In this document: one piece after another, positions 34,409 to 43,582 of the stretch | Position numbering within the stretch: the stretch's first letter is position 1 | How the letters are laid out: every line of letters starts with the position of its first letter | Assembly: GCA_905221605.1 (NCBI GenBank) | Contig: CAJNDS010002653.1 | Location: 22,501-86,500 of the forward strand | DNA: 64,000 bases | Direction: 5' to 3' | Origin: Symbiodinium natans | Lineage: Eukaryota > Sar > Dinophyceae > Suessiales > Symbiodiniaceae | Notes under the pieces: model-generated | What the model saw: only the letters and a program-made list of their open reading frames with translations | What the model was told of the DNA's origin: nothing | The model's database searches: none | Position numbers and translations under genes: made by a program

Positions 34409-34984
34409 CTGTGTAGAGGAAAGAAAAAAAAGGGGCACTGTTGACAAAGGCGTAGCCCGGGCCTCCAGTTTGCTACATCCAGGGAGGTCAACCTCCTTCG
34501 GTGTGGGAATCCCAAAAACCCCCAGTTTTGGGGCGCTTGGTCCCTCACGTGGAGGAACCCTTGGCTGGTTTCCAAAACCATACCATCACCGTCGTTGCCT
34601 CCACGGCATAGGCCTGGAGGTCCTGGGCCGGGAGGTCGGCCACCTCTTGCACACTTGCGGGAAACAGTCTTTTGCCAGAGTGCAAATTTGGCCCTTTCCT
34701 TTTCATGGGACTCCTCCGCTCCACCTTCAGGACTCACTGGGGTCTCCCTGAATCCAATGAGTGACCCGGGAGCCCCCCCTTGCACAAAGGGTACATAGAT
34801 GCCAAATGTGACCTCACAGCTCATACCTGGTTTCGCGATGTGGCAATTTTGACCCCTATTCCTTGGAGCACCGGGTTTCCAGCCGGCTCCGGTTCTTTTG
34901 CGCTGGGTGGTGCAGGCCTACTACCGCGTGGCGTTGAGACGTCCGTTTTGTGGGCTTTGGAGCAAGCCCTAAAACCGCCTAAGC

Positions 34985-35221
34985 TCTGAAACCCAAAAAT
35001 AACCTAAACCCTAGACCCTAAAAAAACCATGAACCCTGAAAACCCCTAAACCCTAACCCTGAATACCCCTAAACCTTTTTCCTAAAACCCCGAACCCGTA
35101 GAACTAAAGACCCCTAAACCCGAAGCACCCCTGAGCCCTAAACCCTACATACCCCTAAACTCTAAATAAAACCCTAAACATTCCCAAACCCTTGAAACAA
35201 ACAAAAACCGTAAACCCCACA
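34985..35221 (-). repeat. Degenerate CCCTAAA telomere-like array, left block
   Basis: About 240 bp of aaccctaaac, acccctaaac and acccttgaaac-like units on the plus strand, a decayed (CCCTAAA)n. It directly adjoins the 3' end of the retrotransposon at 35236. Dinoflagellate telomeres are of the TTTAGGG type, so this is probably an interstitial or subtelomeric relic. Confidence 0.85.
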
Positions 35222-35235
35222 AAACCCTACACCCT
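35222..35235. repeat. Candidate 14-bp target-site duplication, left
   Basis: AAACCCTACACCCT is identical to 43569-43582. The two copies exactly bracket the retrotransposon. The motif ccctacaccct also occurs once more within the array (about 44133), so chance agreement cannot be excluded. Confidence 0.6.
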
Positions 35236-35363
35236 TTCCACCCTTTCCATAACAGCTCAAGCGTAGCAACTATGGCGGCGCTTGCGCCAATCCGACGCCT
35301 TGGGCGAAAGACCAGGAATAAGCCTCGATGCTCCAAGAAACACGAAATCATAAATCAAAGCGA

Positions 35364-36773
35364 TCACAACGAAGTTAGGGCAGCCCATCTGCGATCATGT
35401 CGTTGGCATTCACGTCCCAGCCTTGCTGCCAAAAGCGACTCCACAGCCTCCAACTGCTCTGCCGGGAAGCGCATGTAGACGGAAAGGAGGCGGCACTGGA
35501 GAATGGCAGAAGACGGCCGGGTCTCCTGAGTGTACCAGTTTCCACCAGCAGCTTTGACCACGGCCTTGACCTGGGTCAAAAACCAAGTTGCTCGCCGACC
35601 TAGGGGAACCTTACGCAACATCTCCTCTGGCCCTGGGGCCGTTGAGTACCATGCCTTCGAAGACTGCCTATAAAATGGTATTTCCATTCCCGTGGCACGT
35701 CGGAATGCAAGGTAAAGTTGTGCCAGAGAAACCCAGCGGGGTCGAGCAGCTACAACGCCACCAGCGCCAGTGACCAAACGGAGCCAGTTGCTTAAGACCA
35801 TCACATAAGGCCTTCCAAACTTGGCGAAAACAGTGGCCAAATCTCGCTCAGGGACCACGGGGCACGTCAGAGATCTTTCATCCGGCACAGGTGGCACCAC
35901 CTGCAGCTCGACGTCAGCCGGCTCACGCTGCTTGCGTTTTGCCCTGCACAAAGCACGTCCGATGGCCCTGTGGAGGCCCAAGACGATGCTGCCCACATGC
36001 TGCTGGTACGCCACGTCACGACGCACCTCATCCCAGATATCCCAGAACCGCTGTGGCCTCGCGCGATTGGCCTGCTTCGCTGCCCCATCGACCTGATCAT
36101 TGTTGTGGCGTATCCATTCCTCAAAGAAAGTTGCATCCTCCCCCAATGCCTCATGCGCTGGAACCTTAAAGATGCCCCCAAAACGGTCAGGATATTCCCA
36201 CAAAATGTCTCGGACCTGCAGCCAAAGGTCGGCGTTTCGCGCCGTTGGCCTAACGAGCCGAACCGACCCCTCAACCAACCCCCGAACACCCCGAACTACC
36301 CCCAGACAATCACTCCAAAGGCGAACCCTACGTCCTGAGGCCTGCGCATACTTGAGGGCAGACAGAACTGCGGACAGCTCGCCGCGATAGGCAGTCTGCA
36401 CAAGGCCTGGCACCGGCCCTGCGGCAAGGATGACTGCTGGCTCGCCCACGGGGGCCGCAACTGTGACAGCCCAAGCTGCCAAACGCAGGTGGTGTTCTCT
36501 TGGAAGCAAACATGACCCATCGGTAAACAAGTCGATCTGATCTTCTGCCGAATGCGGCACCTGAAAATCACAAAGCAAGCACGGTATGCCGAGCAGTTCT
36601 TGCTGTAGCACGTCAAGCTCACGCGGCTGCATGCACCAACCATGCATGGACTGGCACGGCGGTAAGTCCTCGAAAGTGAAAGTGCTCCCCCGAAGGGCCT
36701 GCTGGCGCTCGCGGTTGAAAGCAGTGCAGCGCCAAACCCTATGCTCAACGCCGTCACGCTGCAAAAGGGACAT
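35364..36773 (-). CDS. ORF2 C-terminal part: zinc knuckle tail and RNase H domain
   Basis: A 469-codon open frame. RNase H catalytic residues are all visible: D85 in DLFTDGS, E132 in YRGEL, D155 in LWSD and D229 in NNDQVD, with H207 in KVPAH near the expected accessory position. The enzyme would degrade the RNA strand of the RNA/DNA hybrid after first-strand synthesis. The N-terminus (QRDGVEHRVWRC) supplies the H and last C of a knuckle whose first half, CPFC, lies in the preceding frame at about 36780, so a one-base change separates them. The C-terminal 200 residues are an extension of unknown role. The native stop is at 35364. Confidence 0.85.
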   Translation of the reverse strand: MSLLQRDGVEHRVWRCTAFNRERQQALRGSTFTFEDLPPCQSMHGWCMQPRELDVLQQELLGIPCLLCDFQVPHSAEDQIDLFTDGSCLLPREHHLRLAAWAVTVAAPVGEPAVILAAGPVPGLVQTAYRGELSAVLSALKYAQASGRRVRLWSDCLGVVRGVRGLVEGSVRLVRPTARNADLWLQVRDILWEYPDRFGGIFKVPAHEALGEDATFFEEWIRHNNDQVDGAAKQANRARPQRFWDIWDEVRRDVAYQQHVGSIVLGLHRAIGRALCRAKRKQREPADVELQVVPPVPDERSLTCPVVPERDLATVFAKFGRPYVMVLSNWLRLVTGAGGVVAARPRWVSLAQLYLAFRRATGMEIPFYRQSSKAWYSTAPGPEEMLRKVPLGRRATWFLTQVKAVVKAAGGNWYTQETRPSSAILQCRLLSVYMRFPAEQLEAVESLLAARLGRECQRHDRRWAALTSL

Positions 36774-36774
36774 A

Positions 36775-37162
36775 ATGGCGAATCGCCGCCTCCAATGTGG
36801 CGCAAGGCATCCTCTGTAAAGAAGGCCCCTGTGAGCGTGATGCGTATCAAGGCCCTGTCCTCAGCCGGCCACTGGGCTGTAAGCTTGCGCGTGAGGACAG
36901 GATCAGCCTGTCTCAACCCTGCAAACCCTCGCCAATGCTGCACGCGGGATGCGATGGATCCCTGCCATGCGCGAACCAATCGCAGCTCAACCTCCTGCAT
37001 GGAGGTGGCCCAAGGATCAAAAGCCCCCAGTGAATCCTCCAGCATCTGCACTTCGGGCCTCCAAGCCAAACCCACCGCATTACACCTACCCAACCAAACC
37101 GAAACCGGCCCCGTGCCTACAGGAAGTGCCCTCACAGCAATGGGATCGGCCAACTGGCCCAC
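36775..37162 (-). pseudogene. ORF2 linker between RT thumb and RNase H, CPFC knuckle start
   Basis: This frame reads MQEVELRLVRAWQGSIASRV, then TLTGAFFTEDALRHIGGGDS and PLCPFC. It joins the thumb region (37452 to about 37170) with a one-base frame change and the RNase H frame with another at about 36775. LCPFC followed by EHRVWRC makes a CCHC-type knuckle typical of the region between RT and RNase H in LINEs. The open frame runs on to 36296, but beyond 36775 it is an out-of-frame shadow. Confidence 0.7.
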
Positions 37163-37169
37163 TGTTGCG

Positions 37170-37680
37170 ACCCATGGGCTCGAAGATCTCTGAATGTGGA
37201 AAGAAGCGCAAAGAAGGCAGGATCGGCCACCGGATAAACAGTGAGCCCCAACAAAACAGCTGGGTTGAGCCCAGGCCGCTTGGCCCCTAGCCCTCGCACA
37301 GCCGCACTACGCAACCCGTCAAAGTGCCCATCCCCCAAGAGAACAACCGAAATGCCATGAAGCGCGCGTGGCCAGGCTGCCACTGAGAGCGCACGAAGCT
37401 TCTGCTCAAAGGGGGCAGGTGACAGCTGAAGCCGCGGCCAGAGGGGCTGCATTGATTTAATCCTGGTCGTGATGGTATAGACAGATACACGTTTAGAGAA
37501 GGACAGATGGCCCCCTAAATCACGAGCATCCAGCGTGGTCTGGAAACCTTGGTTTCGAAGTGCCTTCCGGGCTTCCGCGGTTGTCGCCCAGACCTTAGTT
37601 TTAGACTCATCCAGCGCGATGTCCCAGGATTGCGCAAAGGCCTTGGTGGCTTGGACTGCCTCCGGGATGCTGCCAGTCGT
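37170..37680 (-). pseudogene. ORF2 RT motif D and thumb
   Basis: After FVDDWQ a one-base change shifts the frame. The next frame reads SIPEAVQATKAFAQSWDIAL, then DESKTKVWATT, which fits RT motif D, and continues into AWPRALHGISVVLLGDGHFD. The 106-codon open frame at 37132-37452 is its second half. The reading then passes to the frame that starts at 37162. The order matches an RT thumb and connector region. Confidence 0.7.
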
Positions 37681-39127
37681 CCACGAAGGAAATGACTTTG
37701 GAAAGAGGCACCTGTGCTGCTATATGATGATGGAGTGCTAAGTCAACCAGCGCCATGGCGACAACGGACATGGCATCGCCTTCTGGAAAGCCTGCATTGG
37801 CAAGCAAGGCCGGACCGACGGAACCACGTACCTTAAACCTGCGCTGCACCCCAGTTAAAGCGCCGGACCAACCTCTCACCAACCCAGCCGGGAGGCCAAC
37901 CAACTCGGCAAGAGCAAGAACTGGCACCCTGGGCAAAGTGTTGAAGGCTTTCTGCAAATCAAGGGCAGCCCCTGCCAGAACGTAGCCCTGGGCTTGCGCA
38001 CGCTCCACCTCTGCCTGAAGCTGCCACCAAATGGTAGCCGCAGCCCTCCCCGGCATGTTGCCACACAGCGTGTCAGGCACCACTCCCCGGAGATAGGCCA
38101 GCGCCTGACGCGCGCGGATAGACCCCCAAACCCTATATGACAACGACAAGACCGTTATTGGCCTGTACTGCGTCACCTCCCTGGCGTGTGGCACTTTTGC
38201 CAACGCTGCCACTATGCCTACCAGCATTTGTTCAGGCCATTTGCCGGTGGTCTCGGCTTCCTGGTAAATGGCCAACATGCCTTGCACAAGATCCGAGGGA
38301 AGGCGCAACAAGTCATCGCGTGACACGCCGTCAGGCCCTATGGCTGCCGAAGACCGCTTCGCCCGCGCCGTCGCTCGCCATGTCTCTTCAGAAATGGGCG
38401 GGAGCACCATAGGTCGGCCTTGGGGCAACGGAAAGCTGGCCAACAGGCCGTCCCACCTATGCGCCTCCAAGTGGTCCGGCCGGATCCACCTTTGAATCCA
38501 TTCTTTGGCGAAGGCTTGGAAGATTTGGGGGAGGTCCCCGAGCAGCACGTCCTGGCGCACCAAGTCGTTCGGGCGCAGGCTTGCGACGTCGCCCCACAAA
38601 CATTCCTCCTCTGTGTGATGCACCTCAAGCGCCCGCTCGCCGACATGAAACGGAAGCTCTGGCACCCAAGCCGGCGAACCATCAAGCACCACCAACCCCT
38701 CATCAGCCCTCACTTCCTGGACTCTGGCCTTGGTGCCTGAGACAAGGGTCTCTACCGGCTCAGCCTGATCAGGCTTCATGTCCCGAAAAATCAAAGATGG
38801 ATTGTCCACCCGGCGCTGCTGCGCCAGTTTGCGCGTGTGCTTCTTAAGTTGGCTTTCCAAGTCACGGAAACAAGCCTCGAACGTCTGAAAGATTTGCTGC
38901 GCACACTGGGCCCCTGGCGGGTTGACAGGCATCCTGTCTGGATCCCCAGCCATGCGAACTTTGCGACATAGCCACCACTCTGCAAACGACGGTTTGAAAC
39001 CTGCTGCTCGGCGAACAGCGCGCCACCGATTGGCTTGGGCTTCGGCTCGGCCTTCACGCGACCTGCATGTAGGCCTGCAAACGACGAAGATGCTTGAACC
39101 ACCGACCGAACCACCAATCCCCACCAA
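37607..39127 (-). CDS. ORF2 reverse transcriptase fingers and palm
   Basis: A 506-codon open frame with RT motifs in order: AAIGPDGVSRDDL (261-273), YRPITVLS (321-328), motif A ALDLQKAFNTLP with Asp390 (388-399), motif B AGFPEGDAMSVVAMAL (445-460) and motif C FVDD (481-484). All three metal-binding aspartates (390, 483, 484) are present, so the palm looks catalytically complete. The enzyme would prime reverse transcription of the element RNA from nicked chromosomal DNA. The first 20 or so codons overlap the upstream frame, and the true path enters near 39062 at REGRAEAQANRWRAVRR. The stretch past FVDDWQ is out of frame. Confidence 0.92.
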   Translation of the reverse strand: MVGIGGSVGGSSIFVVCRPTCRSREGRAEAQANRWRAVRRAAGFKPSFAEWWLCRKVRMAGDPDRMPVNPPGAQCAQQIFQTFEACFRDLESQLKKHTRKLAQQRRVDNPSLIFRDMKPDQAEPVETLVSGTKARVQEVRADEGLVVLDGSPAWVPELPFHVGERALEVHHTEEECLWGDVASLRPNDLVRQDVLLGDLPQIFQAFAKEWIQRWIRPDHLEAHRWDGLLASFPLPQGRPMVLPPISEETWRATARAKRSSAAIGPDGVSRDDLLRLPSDLVQGMLAIYQEAETTGKWPEQMLVGIVAALAKVPHAREVTQYRPITVLSLSYRVWGSIRARQALAYLRGVVPDTLCGNMPGRAAATIWWQLQAEVERAQAQGYVLAGAALDLQKAFNTLPRVPVLALAELVGLPAGLVRGWSGALTGVQRRFKVRGSVGPALLANAGFPEGDAMSVVAMALVDLALHHHIAAQVPLSKVISFVDDWQHPGGSPSHQGLCAILGHRAG

Positions 39128-39461
39128 AGAAGGTTACCTCGGCCTCACCATGCCTGCCCTTAGTCATCGGTACGGGAGCCGTGCGAACAAGTTTGGTATC
39201 CAGGGTGGCTGCCCGGCCACGTTGGGCCTCAGTCAAGGGCTCGATTTGTCGCGCGCTTCTGTCGTCGGACCATCGGTCCTCATACTGACGCCACAAGGAA
39301 GAGTAGGCCTGTGAAGGGCGAGATGTGTCCAATGGCACGGCTGGCTGCGTCGACAGCGGTTGCACCTTTGCCTTCGGTTCAAGCGCAGGCTGGGGCATGC
39401 GCCAACAAAACCGCGATAACATGGCCTGACCTCCTAAGAACGTGCCCACCAGCACTGCATG
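39062..39461 (-). pseudogene. ORF2 linker between endonuclease and RT
   Basis: This frame carries the end of the endonuclease (HAVLVGTFLGG) and then a hydrophilic linker such as PSQAYSSLWRQYEDRWSDDR and FGGDWWFGRWFKHLRRLQAY. A one-base change at about 39062 passes the reading to the RT frame, and another at the GGG of 39461-39463 separates it from the endonuclease frame. The open frame extends from 39650 to 39054, but its upstream part is a shadow. Confidence 0.7.
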
Positions 39462-40242
39462 GGTCCGCAAAAACGTCATGCTGCACCTGCACCTCGCACA
39501 GCATGGAGGCAAGCTCAGGTGACACCCACAGGTGGTCTTTCTGAGTGGCATGCTTGCATGTAGACTGCACCTGCCAGCCCCATCTCGCTGCCGCGACCGC
39601 CTGAATTTCACGAAACCCATGCTGGCACCATTCGGGGTGGGCAGCTTCAAGCTGTTGAGGCAGGAGATTCATGTCACCCACAACAAACCTCGGGCCGCGA
39701 GAGTTAAGCACCAACCGCTCAGTGACCGCATCTAGAAGAACGTGCGTCTTGGCTTGGTCCGCCGGGTAGCCATAAACCACTGCCCCTTGGACCCAAAAAG
39801 GAGCCACGTAAAAAGAGGCCAATTGGACGCGTGCGGTATTCCACACATCCTGGTGCCACCCGGTCGGGGATGCCCGGACGGGATATGAAGATGCAAAGCC
39901 GACTCCTGTGTATCCACCTGAAGTTTGGCTTCCGGTACGCAGGGGCGCCGGGGCCCCCGGGAGAAACGTGAATGGGGCCTGGTTCAAACGCAGACCTTGC
40001 CTAAACTGGCGCAAGCCTTGGGCTGAAAGATGAGTCTCAGATATGCCCCAGATGCCAGGATGGATCGTTGAAAGAACAGAGGCCTTTCCATTCAACCCTG
40101 TCGGGTTAATGGCGCCAACCTGAAACCTACCTGATTGCCGGACAGGTCCTGGATGGCACGCCTCACCCCAATGAAAAGAGAGAAAGAAAGCAAGCCAAAC
40201 AACGTGCCACCAACCACCGCATCCGCGGAATGCTCGCGGCAC
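39379..40242 (-). CDS. ORF2 APE-type (EEP) endonuclease domain
   Basis: A 287-codon frame with endonuclease/exonuclease/phosphatase motifs: INPTGL (N46), ISETHL (E69), GYP after VVY (155-160), GDMN (D190, N192), KDHLWVS (236-242) and FAD (258-260). The frame breaks right after FAD. If the extra base at 39461-39463 is skipped, the next residues are HAVLVGTF, giving the ADH form of the terminal SDH motif. It would nick target DNA. The N-terminus has a hydrophobic stretch and EACHPGP, a form often seen in dinoflagellate elements. No ATG is seen at the open-frame start (GTG at 40242), so the true start is unclear. Confidence 0.85.
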   Translation of the reverse strand: MPRAFRGCGGWWHVVWLAFFLSFHWGEACHPGPVRQSGRFQVGAINPTGLNGKASVLSTIHPGIWGISETHLSAQGLRQFRQGLRLNQAPFTFLPGAPAPLRTGSQTSGGYTGVGFASSYPVRASPTGWHQDVWNTARVQLASFYVAPFWVQGAVVYGYPADQAKTHVLLDAVTERLVLNSRGPRFVVGDMNLLPQQLEAAHPEWCQHGFREIQAVAAARWGWQVQSTCKHATQKDHLWVSPELASMLCEVQVQHDVFADPCSAGGHVLRRSGHVIAVLLAHAPACA

Positions 40243-40270
40243 CTAACCCCGCTCCACAAACCCAACCTAG

Positions 40271-40497
40271 TCACTGCTCACGGTGGCGTTTCGCTCCAAG
40301 GAGCTCCTCGATGCGCTGCGTCTGGGCCGCAAACATGTTCTGGATGACCTGCTGCAGACCTTGCTCTTGGGCATCGACCCTTTGATGAAGAGAACCAACC
40401 TTCTCCTCAACACCTGCCAAGCGGCCATCAAAAGACCTGTGCGCCTGCGAAACCTGTGTGGCAACCTGTGTGCCCACCGACTCTTCAAGTCGGCGCG
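40271..40497 (-). pseudogene. ORF1 C-terminal coiled coil
   Basis: Downstream of a frame change at about 40497 the minus strand reads VGTQVATQVSQAHRSFDGRL, then AGVEEKVGSLHQRVDAQEQG, and ends LLGAKRHREQ with a stop at 40271. Heptad spacing of Leu/Val and the charged pattern suggest a coiled coil that could trimerise or dimerise ORF1, as in other LINE ORF1 proteins. A stop sits just after ELAGAPT in the upstream frame, but a one-base correction gives ELARRLEESVG, which joins smoothly. Confidence 0.6.
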
Positions 40498-42355
40498 CCA
40501 GCTAACTCCGCCTGAGTGACACCCTGGGCTCTTGGTCCGGAGGATCCTGATGATTCCCCGCGGAGTGCCTGGCTCTGTCCACTAGCCTTGCCATCCAAAT
40601 ACTGTTGCCATGGGTCTGACACATCAATGGGATCAGCCTCGACACGGGATTCCGAGAGGCGACGAAGGGCAGACTTGGACGCAACGACAGTCGGCACGCG
40701 TGGCGCTTCGACCACACGGGCCTTTTGCTCAACGATCAGGATTTCCCCTTGGGCTGTGGGAATGACAGATCTGTCAGGGCGCTCCGAGGCCTGGACTACC
40801 CACCAAATGCCCGCGCCTTGACCACCAGGCAAGGGCGATGCCCCCTTGTAATTCTCGTTCAAGAACTGCCTGCCAAAAACCTCCAGGAGAGCTTCGGGCT
40901 CCCCTGGGCCGCTAAGGCCATGCCACGACGGGCACGCACAGTCCAAGGCGCGACACGTCCTGAGCTGAGGGCATTGAGAAAGAATTGCTCGCACTGGTGC
41001 CTGAATCAGTCCCCGCCATACTCCAGGCCACTGGTCCTTGAAGCAAGCAACCCGAACCAAGGTGGAATCAACGACATCAAGCGGCGCCACCTGAGTAGGC
41101 ACAGCCTTGGCCACCCAAACATCGCCAATCTGGATCATGGTTGCTGTCAGTAGCATCGGCTCAGATGTCTCAACGCACTGGGCCTGGAACCGAACCTGGG
41201 ACACAGGCGCGGTGGCCCCAGACACACAGATATCCCCAAGGACAAGGAGCGCCAACGCACGCTTGGAAACTGGGCTCGAGAGTGCAAGGTAAGGCAACGC
41301 CTCCGCCGGCGTCACCAAGACGACCCCTTCTGCCTGAGGTCCTACCTCAAGCAGGGAGAGCGCACACAAGGTTTCGCCACCTTTGGCCTGGATGAAGACA
41401 CCGTCGGGAACCTCAACCTGGTCTGGCCTAGGCGCCTGTACCTCCTTGCTGCTGGGCGCCAATGGCCCTGAAACACTGCGAACTTTGCGTTGAGCTCGGC
41501 GATGGCTCGGGCCGTCACCCGACGCCAACCGGGCTTCGATGTGAACCTGAAGCTCGGACGGAAGAATCCACTGGAACACTGGCTTTGCCTGATTGGCCAA
41601 GGCTTTCAACTGCTTCCAAGGCTGGGCCGAAGTCATTGCCTTCTGGACAGCTGCCGCACCAAGTTGGCATATTGCAGACTGAGCACGGTCGGACGCCGCC
41701 TCGGCCGGCACACCTTTCTGGCGCAGGGTGGCCGCTAGGCCCTGGACCAAGAGTGGGTGGGCCCCAGCTCCATGCAATGCACCTGCCAACAGAACGGGCT
41801 GACGCACATGGCCGTCGCGGTCAAGAGAAGCCACGAACGCAGCCAGAACCCACGCCGCCGTATCGCAAGCATGCTCAAACGCCCATGGCTCAGCACCTTG
41901 CAACTGACACAGCAGGTCGACCAAACCAAGCGGCCCACACAAGTTGGGGCTTTCGACCCTGGCAGGGGCATCGTGGAACCGGAAAGAACGTGCATGTGAG
42001 CCAAGCGCCCGGCCAAAAACGCAGTGCGCCACTGCCACATCAGCATCATGCAGCTTTGCGGTGGAGCTTGTCCACGCTTCAACAGTGCCAAGGGAAACAT
42101 GCCAATGGACAAACACCCAATGGTCATGGGAGCAAAAGGCCGAAATGACTTCGAAGGGCTGCTGGACACCCGCAAGGAACGTAGTTAGGATGCTGTGGCT
42201 TTCATGGGCCACCGCAGCTTGAAGCATCAGAGGATCTAGCACTATGACACTCCGCTGGGTGAAGCTCGCCAGGCACTTGAGGCTTGCTGCAACCTGATCA
42301 TCTGCCAAGAAAGGCCCTTGTTGCGTCAGGGCACGATCGGTTGGAGAAAGGACTG
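40485..42355 (-). CDS. ORF1 main part: putative RNA-binding protein with Cys/His cluster
   Basis: A 607-codon open frame, the longest in the window. A conserved-looking helical region at 173-245 reads HGAGAHPLLVQGLAATLRQK, then PWKQLKALANQAKPV. A Cys/His cluster lies at 446-463 (CPQLRTC, then CACPSWH), which could bind zinc. The last 80 residues are Ser/Gly-rich and disordered. No named domain is recognised. By position it is the ORF1 product expected to package element RNA. Upstream it joins the frame at 42326-42583 (ALPADVQSFLQPIVP) through a one-base change near 42340. It ends before ORF2 with a gap of about 30 bp after the true ORF1 stop. Confidence 0.75.
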
Positions 42356-42600
42356 GACGTCAGCAGGCAAAGCACACGCACTTGTGTTACAGGGGGCCGT
42401 GCTCAACTGCCTAGGTCCTTTTGGAGCTAGACAGTGTGCCCAGTATGCCTGGCCTGCCACTACAGCCGCAGACCCTGCAAGCAACAGCCGCTGTTCATCC
42501 CACACCTGCCATGGGAGCCTGTCCGCTAAGCCGGCTTGGCAGAGCGCCTCAACCAAGGGCCGGGACGATTTCCTCCTCCGCAAATGGCACGGACGACGCA
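42340..42600 (-). pseudogene. ORF1 middle segment
   Basis: This frame reads MRRRKSSRPLVEALCQAGLA, then AVVAGQAYWAHCLAPKGPRQ and NTSACALPADVQSFLQPIV. It lies between the peptide minisatellite and the main ORF1 frame and continues into the latter by a one-base shift. No recognised domain. Confidence 0.5.
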
Positions 42601-42639
42601 GCCTCCACCTCTAGGCTTAAGGGGGGGCTCGGGCCTACA

Positions 42640-43310
42640 CCTAAAACCCCTATGGCCGGGCAGGGGTGAGGTCCTGGACACGCGCATCGGCCGTTGCACC
42701 TACAAGCCTGGCAGCACGAAAACCTTCAATGCCCACGGGAGGGTTGGGGACAAACCCACCTAGAACCCCTAAGGCCGGGCCAGGGGTGAGGTCCTGGACA
42801 CGGGCATCGGCCATTGCACCTGCAACTGGAAACCTGGCAGCGTCAAAACCTTCATGCATGGTGGGGCTCGGGGCTAAACCACCTAGGACCTAGGACCCCT
42901 ATGGCCGGGCCAGGGGTGAGGTCCTGGACACGGGCATCGGCCGTTGCACCTACAACTGGAACCCTGTCAGCGCGACAAGCTTCGACGGTGGGGCTCGGGG
43001 CTAAACCACCTAGGACCCCTATGGCCGGGCCAGGGGTGAGGCCCTGGACACGGGCATCGGCCTTGGCACCTACAACCGGAACCCTGGCAGCATGACAATC
43101 TTCGACGCGCACGGTCCTGCTCGGGGCTAAACCACCAAGGACCCCTATGGCCGGGCCAGGGGTGAGGTCCTGGCACCTTCGAGAACCTTGCCAGCGTGAG
43201 GGTTCGGGGCTAAACCACCTAGGACCCCAAAGGCCGGGCCAGGGGTGAGGTCCTGGACACGGGCATCGGCCGTTGCACCTACAACCGGAACCGCAGCACG
43301 ACAACCTTCA
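42640..43310 (-). repeat. ORF1 peptide-coding minisatellite
   Basis: Six copies of a unit containing gggccaggggtgaggtcctgg, each with its ggtgagg at about 42665, 42785, 42915, 43035, 43161 and 43244. Spacings are about 120, 130, 120, 126 and 83 bp. On the minus strand the units encode VQDLTPGPAIGVLGGLAPSP followed by an RVPVVGATADAR-type segment. Some unit lengths are not multiples of three, so the frame shifts inside the array. Confidence 0.85.
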
Positions 43311-43498
43311 ATGCGCACGGTGGAGCTCGGGGCGAAACAAGGGCCAATCTCCTGGACATCATGCAGCAGGGCCAGCTCTTGCGGATGCAGAACCTGAACT
43401 GGATCAGGACATGACGGGCAGACTGCGGGCTCGCACAAAGCTTGCCCCACCAAGTTGCACCAATCCGATTCCAGAACCCACGCCGAAGAACCTTCCAT
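43310..43498 (-). CDS. ORF1 N-terminus with Cys-rich motif
   Basis: Beginning at the ATG at 43498 (context gcgccATGG) the frame reads MEGSSAWVLESDWCNLVGQA, then CEPAVCPSCP and a later GPC. The Cys pattern could form a small zinc site. It runs on into the peptide minisatellite. The open frame upstream to 43561 starts at GTG, so the ATG at 43498 is preferred and leaves a 70-bp leader to the element's 5' end. Confidence 0.55.
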
Positions 43499-43568
43499 GG
43501 CGCCTCCTACCCCCCAAGTATCGGCCAGCACCGCCACGCCAGCTGGTAGGCTCTTGGGCACAGTGGCT

Positions 43569-43582
43569 AAACCCTACACCCT
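43569..43582. repeat. Candidate 14-bp target-site duplication, right
   Basis: AAACCCTACACCCT, identical to 35222-35235. It is the first array sequence after the element's 5' end. Confidence 0.6.

Larger units (their letters stand above)
35236..43568 (-). mobile_element. Non-LTR retrotransposon (ORF1 + APE/RT/RNase H ORF2) in telomere-like array
   Basis: An 8.33-kb element reads leftward. It has a 5' leader of about 70 bp, ORF1 (43498 to 40271), ORF2 (40242 to 35364), a 3' UTR of about 128 bp and a short 3' tail of two GGAAAGGGT units. ORF2 carries an APE-type endonuclease, RT, a Cys/His knuckle and RNase H in the usual order for RNase H-bearing LINEs. The ends coincide with array sequence on both sides and a 14-bp direct repeat. 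About seven single-base frame changes interrupt the ORFs, while in-frame nonsense codons are scarce. The insertion context recalls the TRAS and SART elements of insects, but the RT family here is the dinoflagellate type. Confidence 0.88.

Noticed and set aside
39379-39440. Loss of the endonuclease SDH motif (read as SGH)
   Set aside because: SGH appears only downstream of an apparent extra base. Without that base the motif reads ADH in the expected place.
39735-39917. Plus-strand frames across the LINE (for example 41462-42148, 228 codons) as genes
   Set aside because: They are antisense to frames with clear RT, endonuclease, RNase H or ORF1 character.
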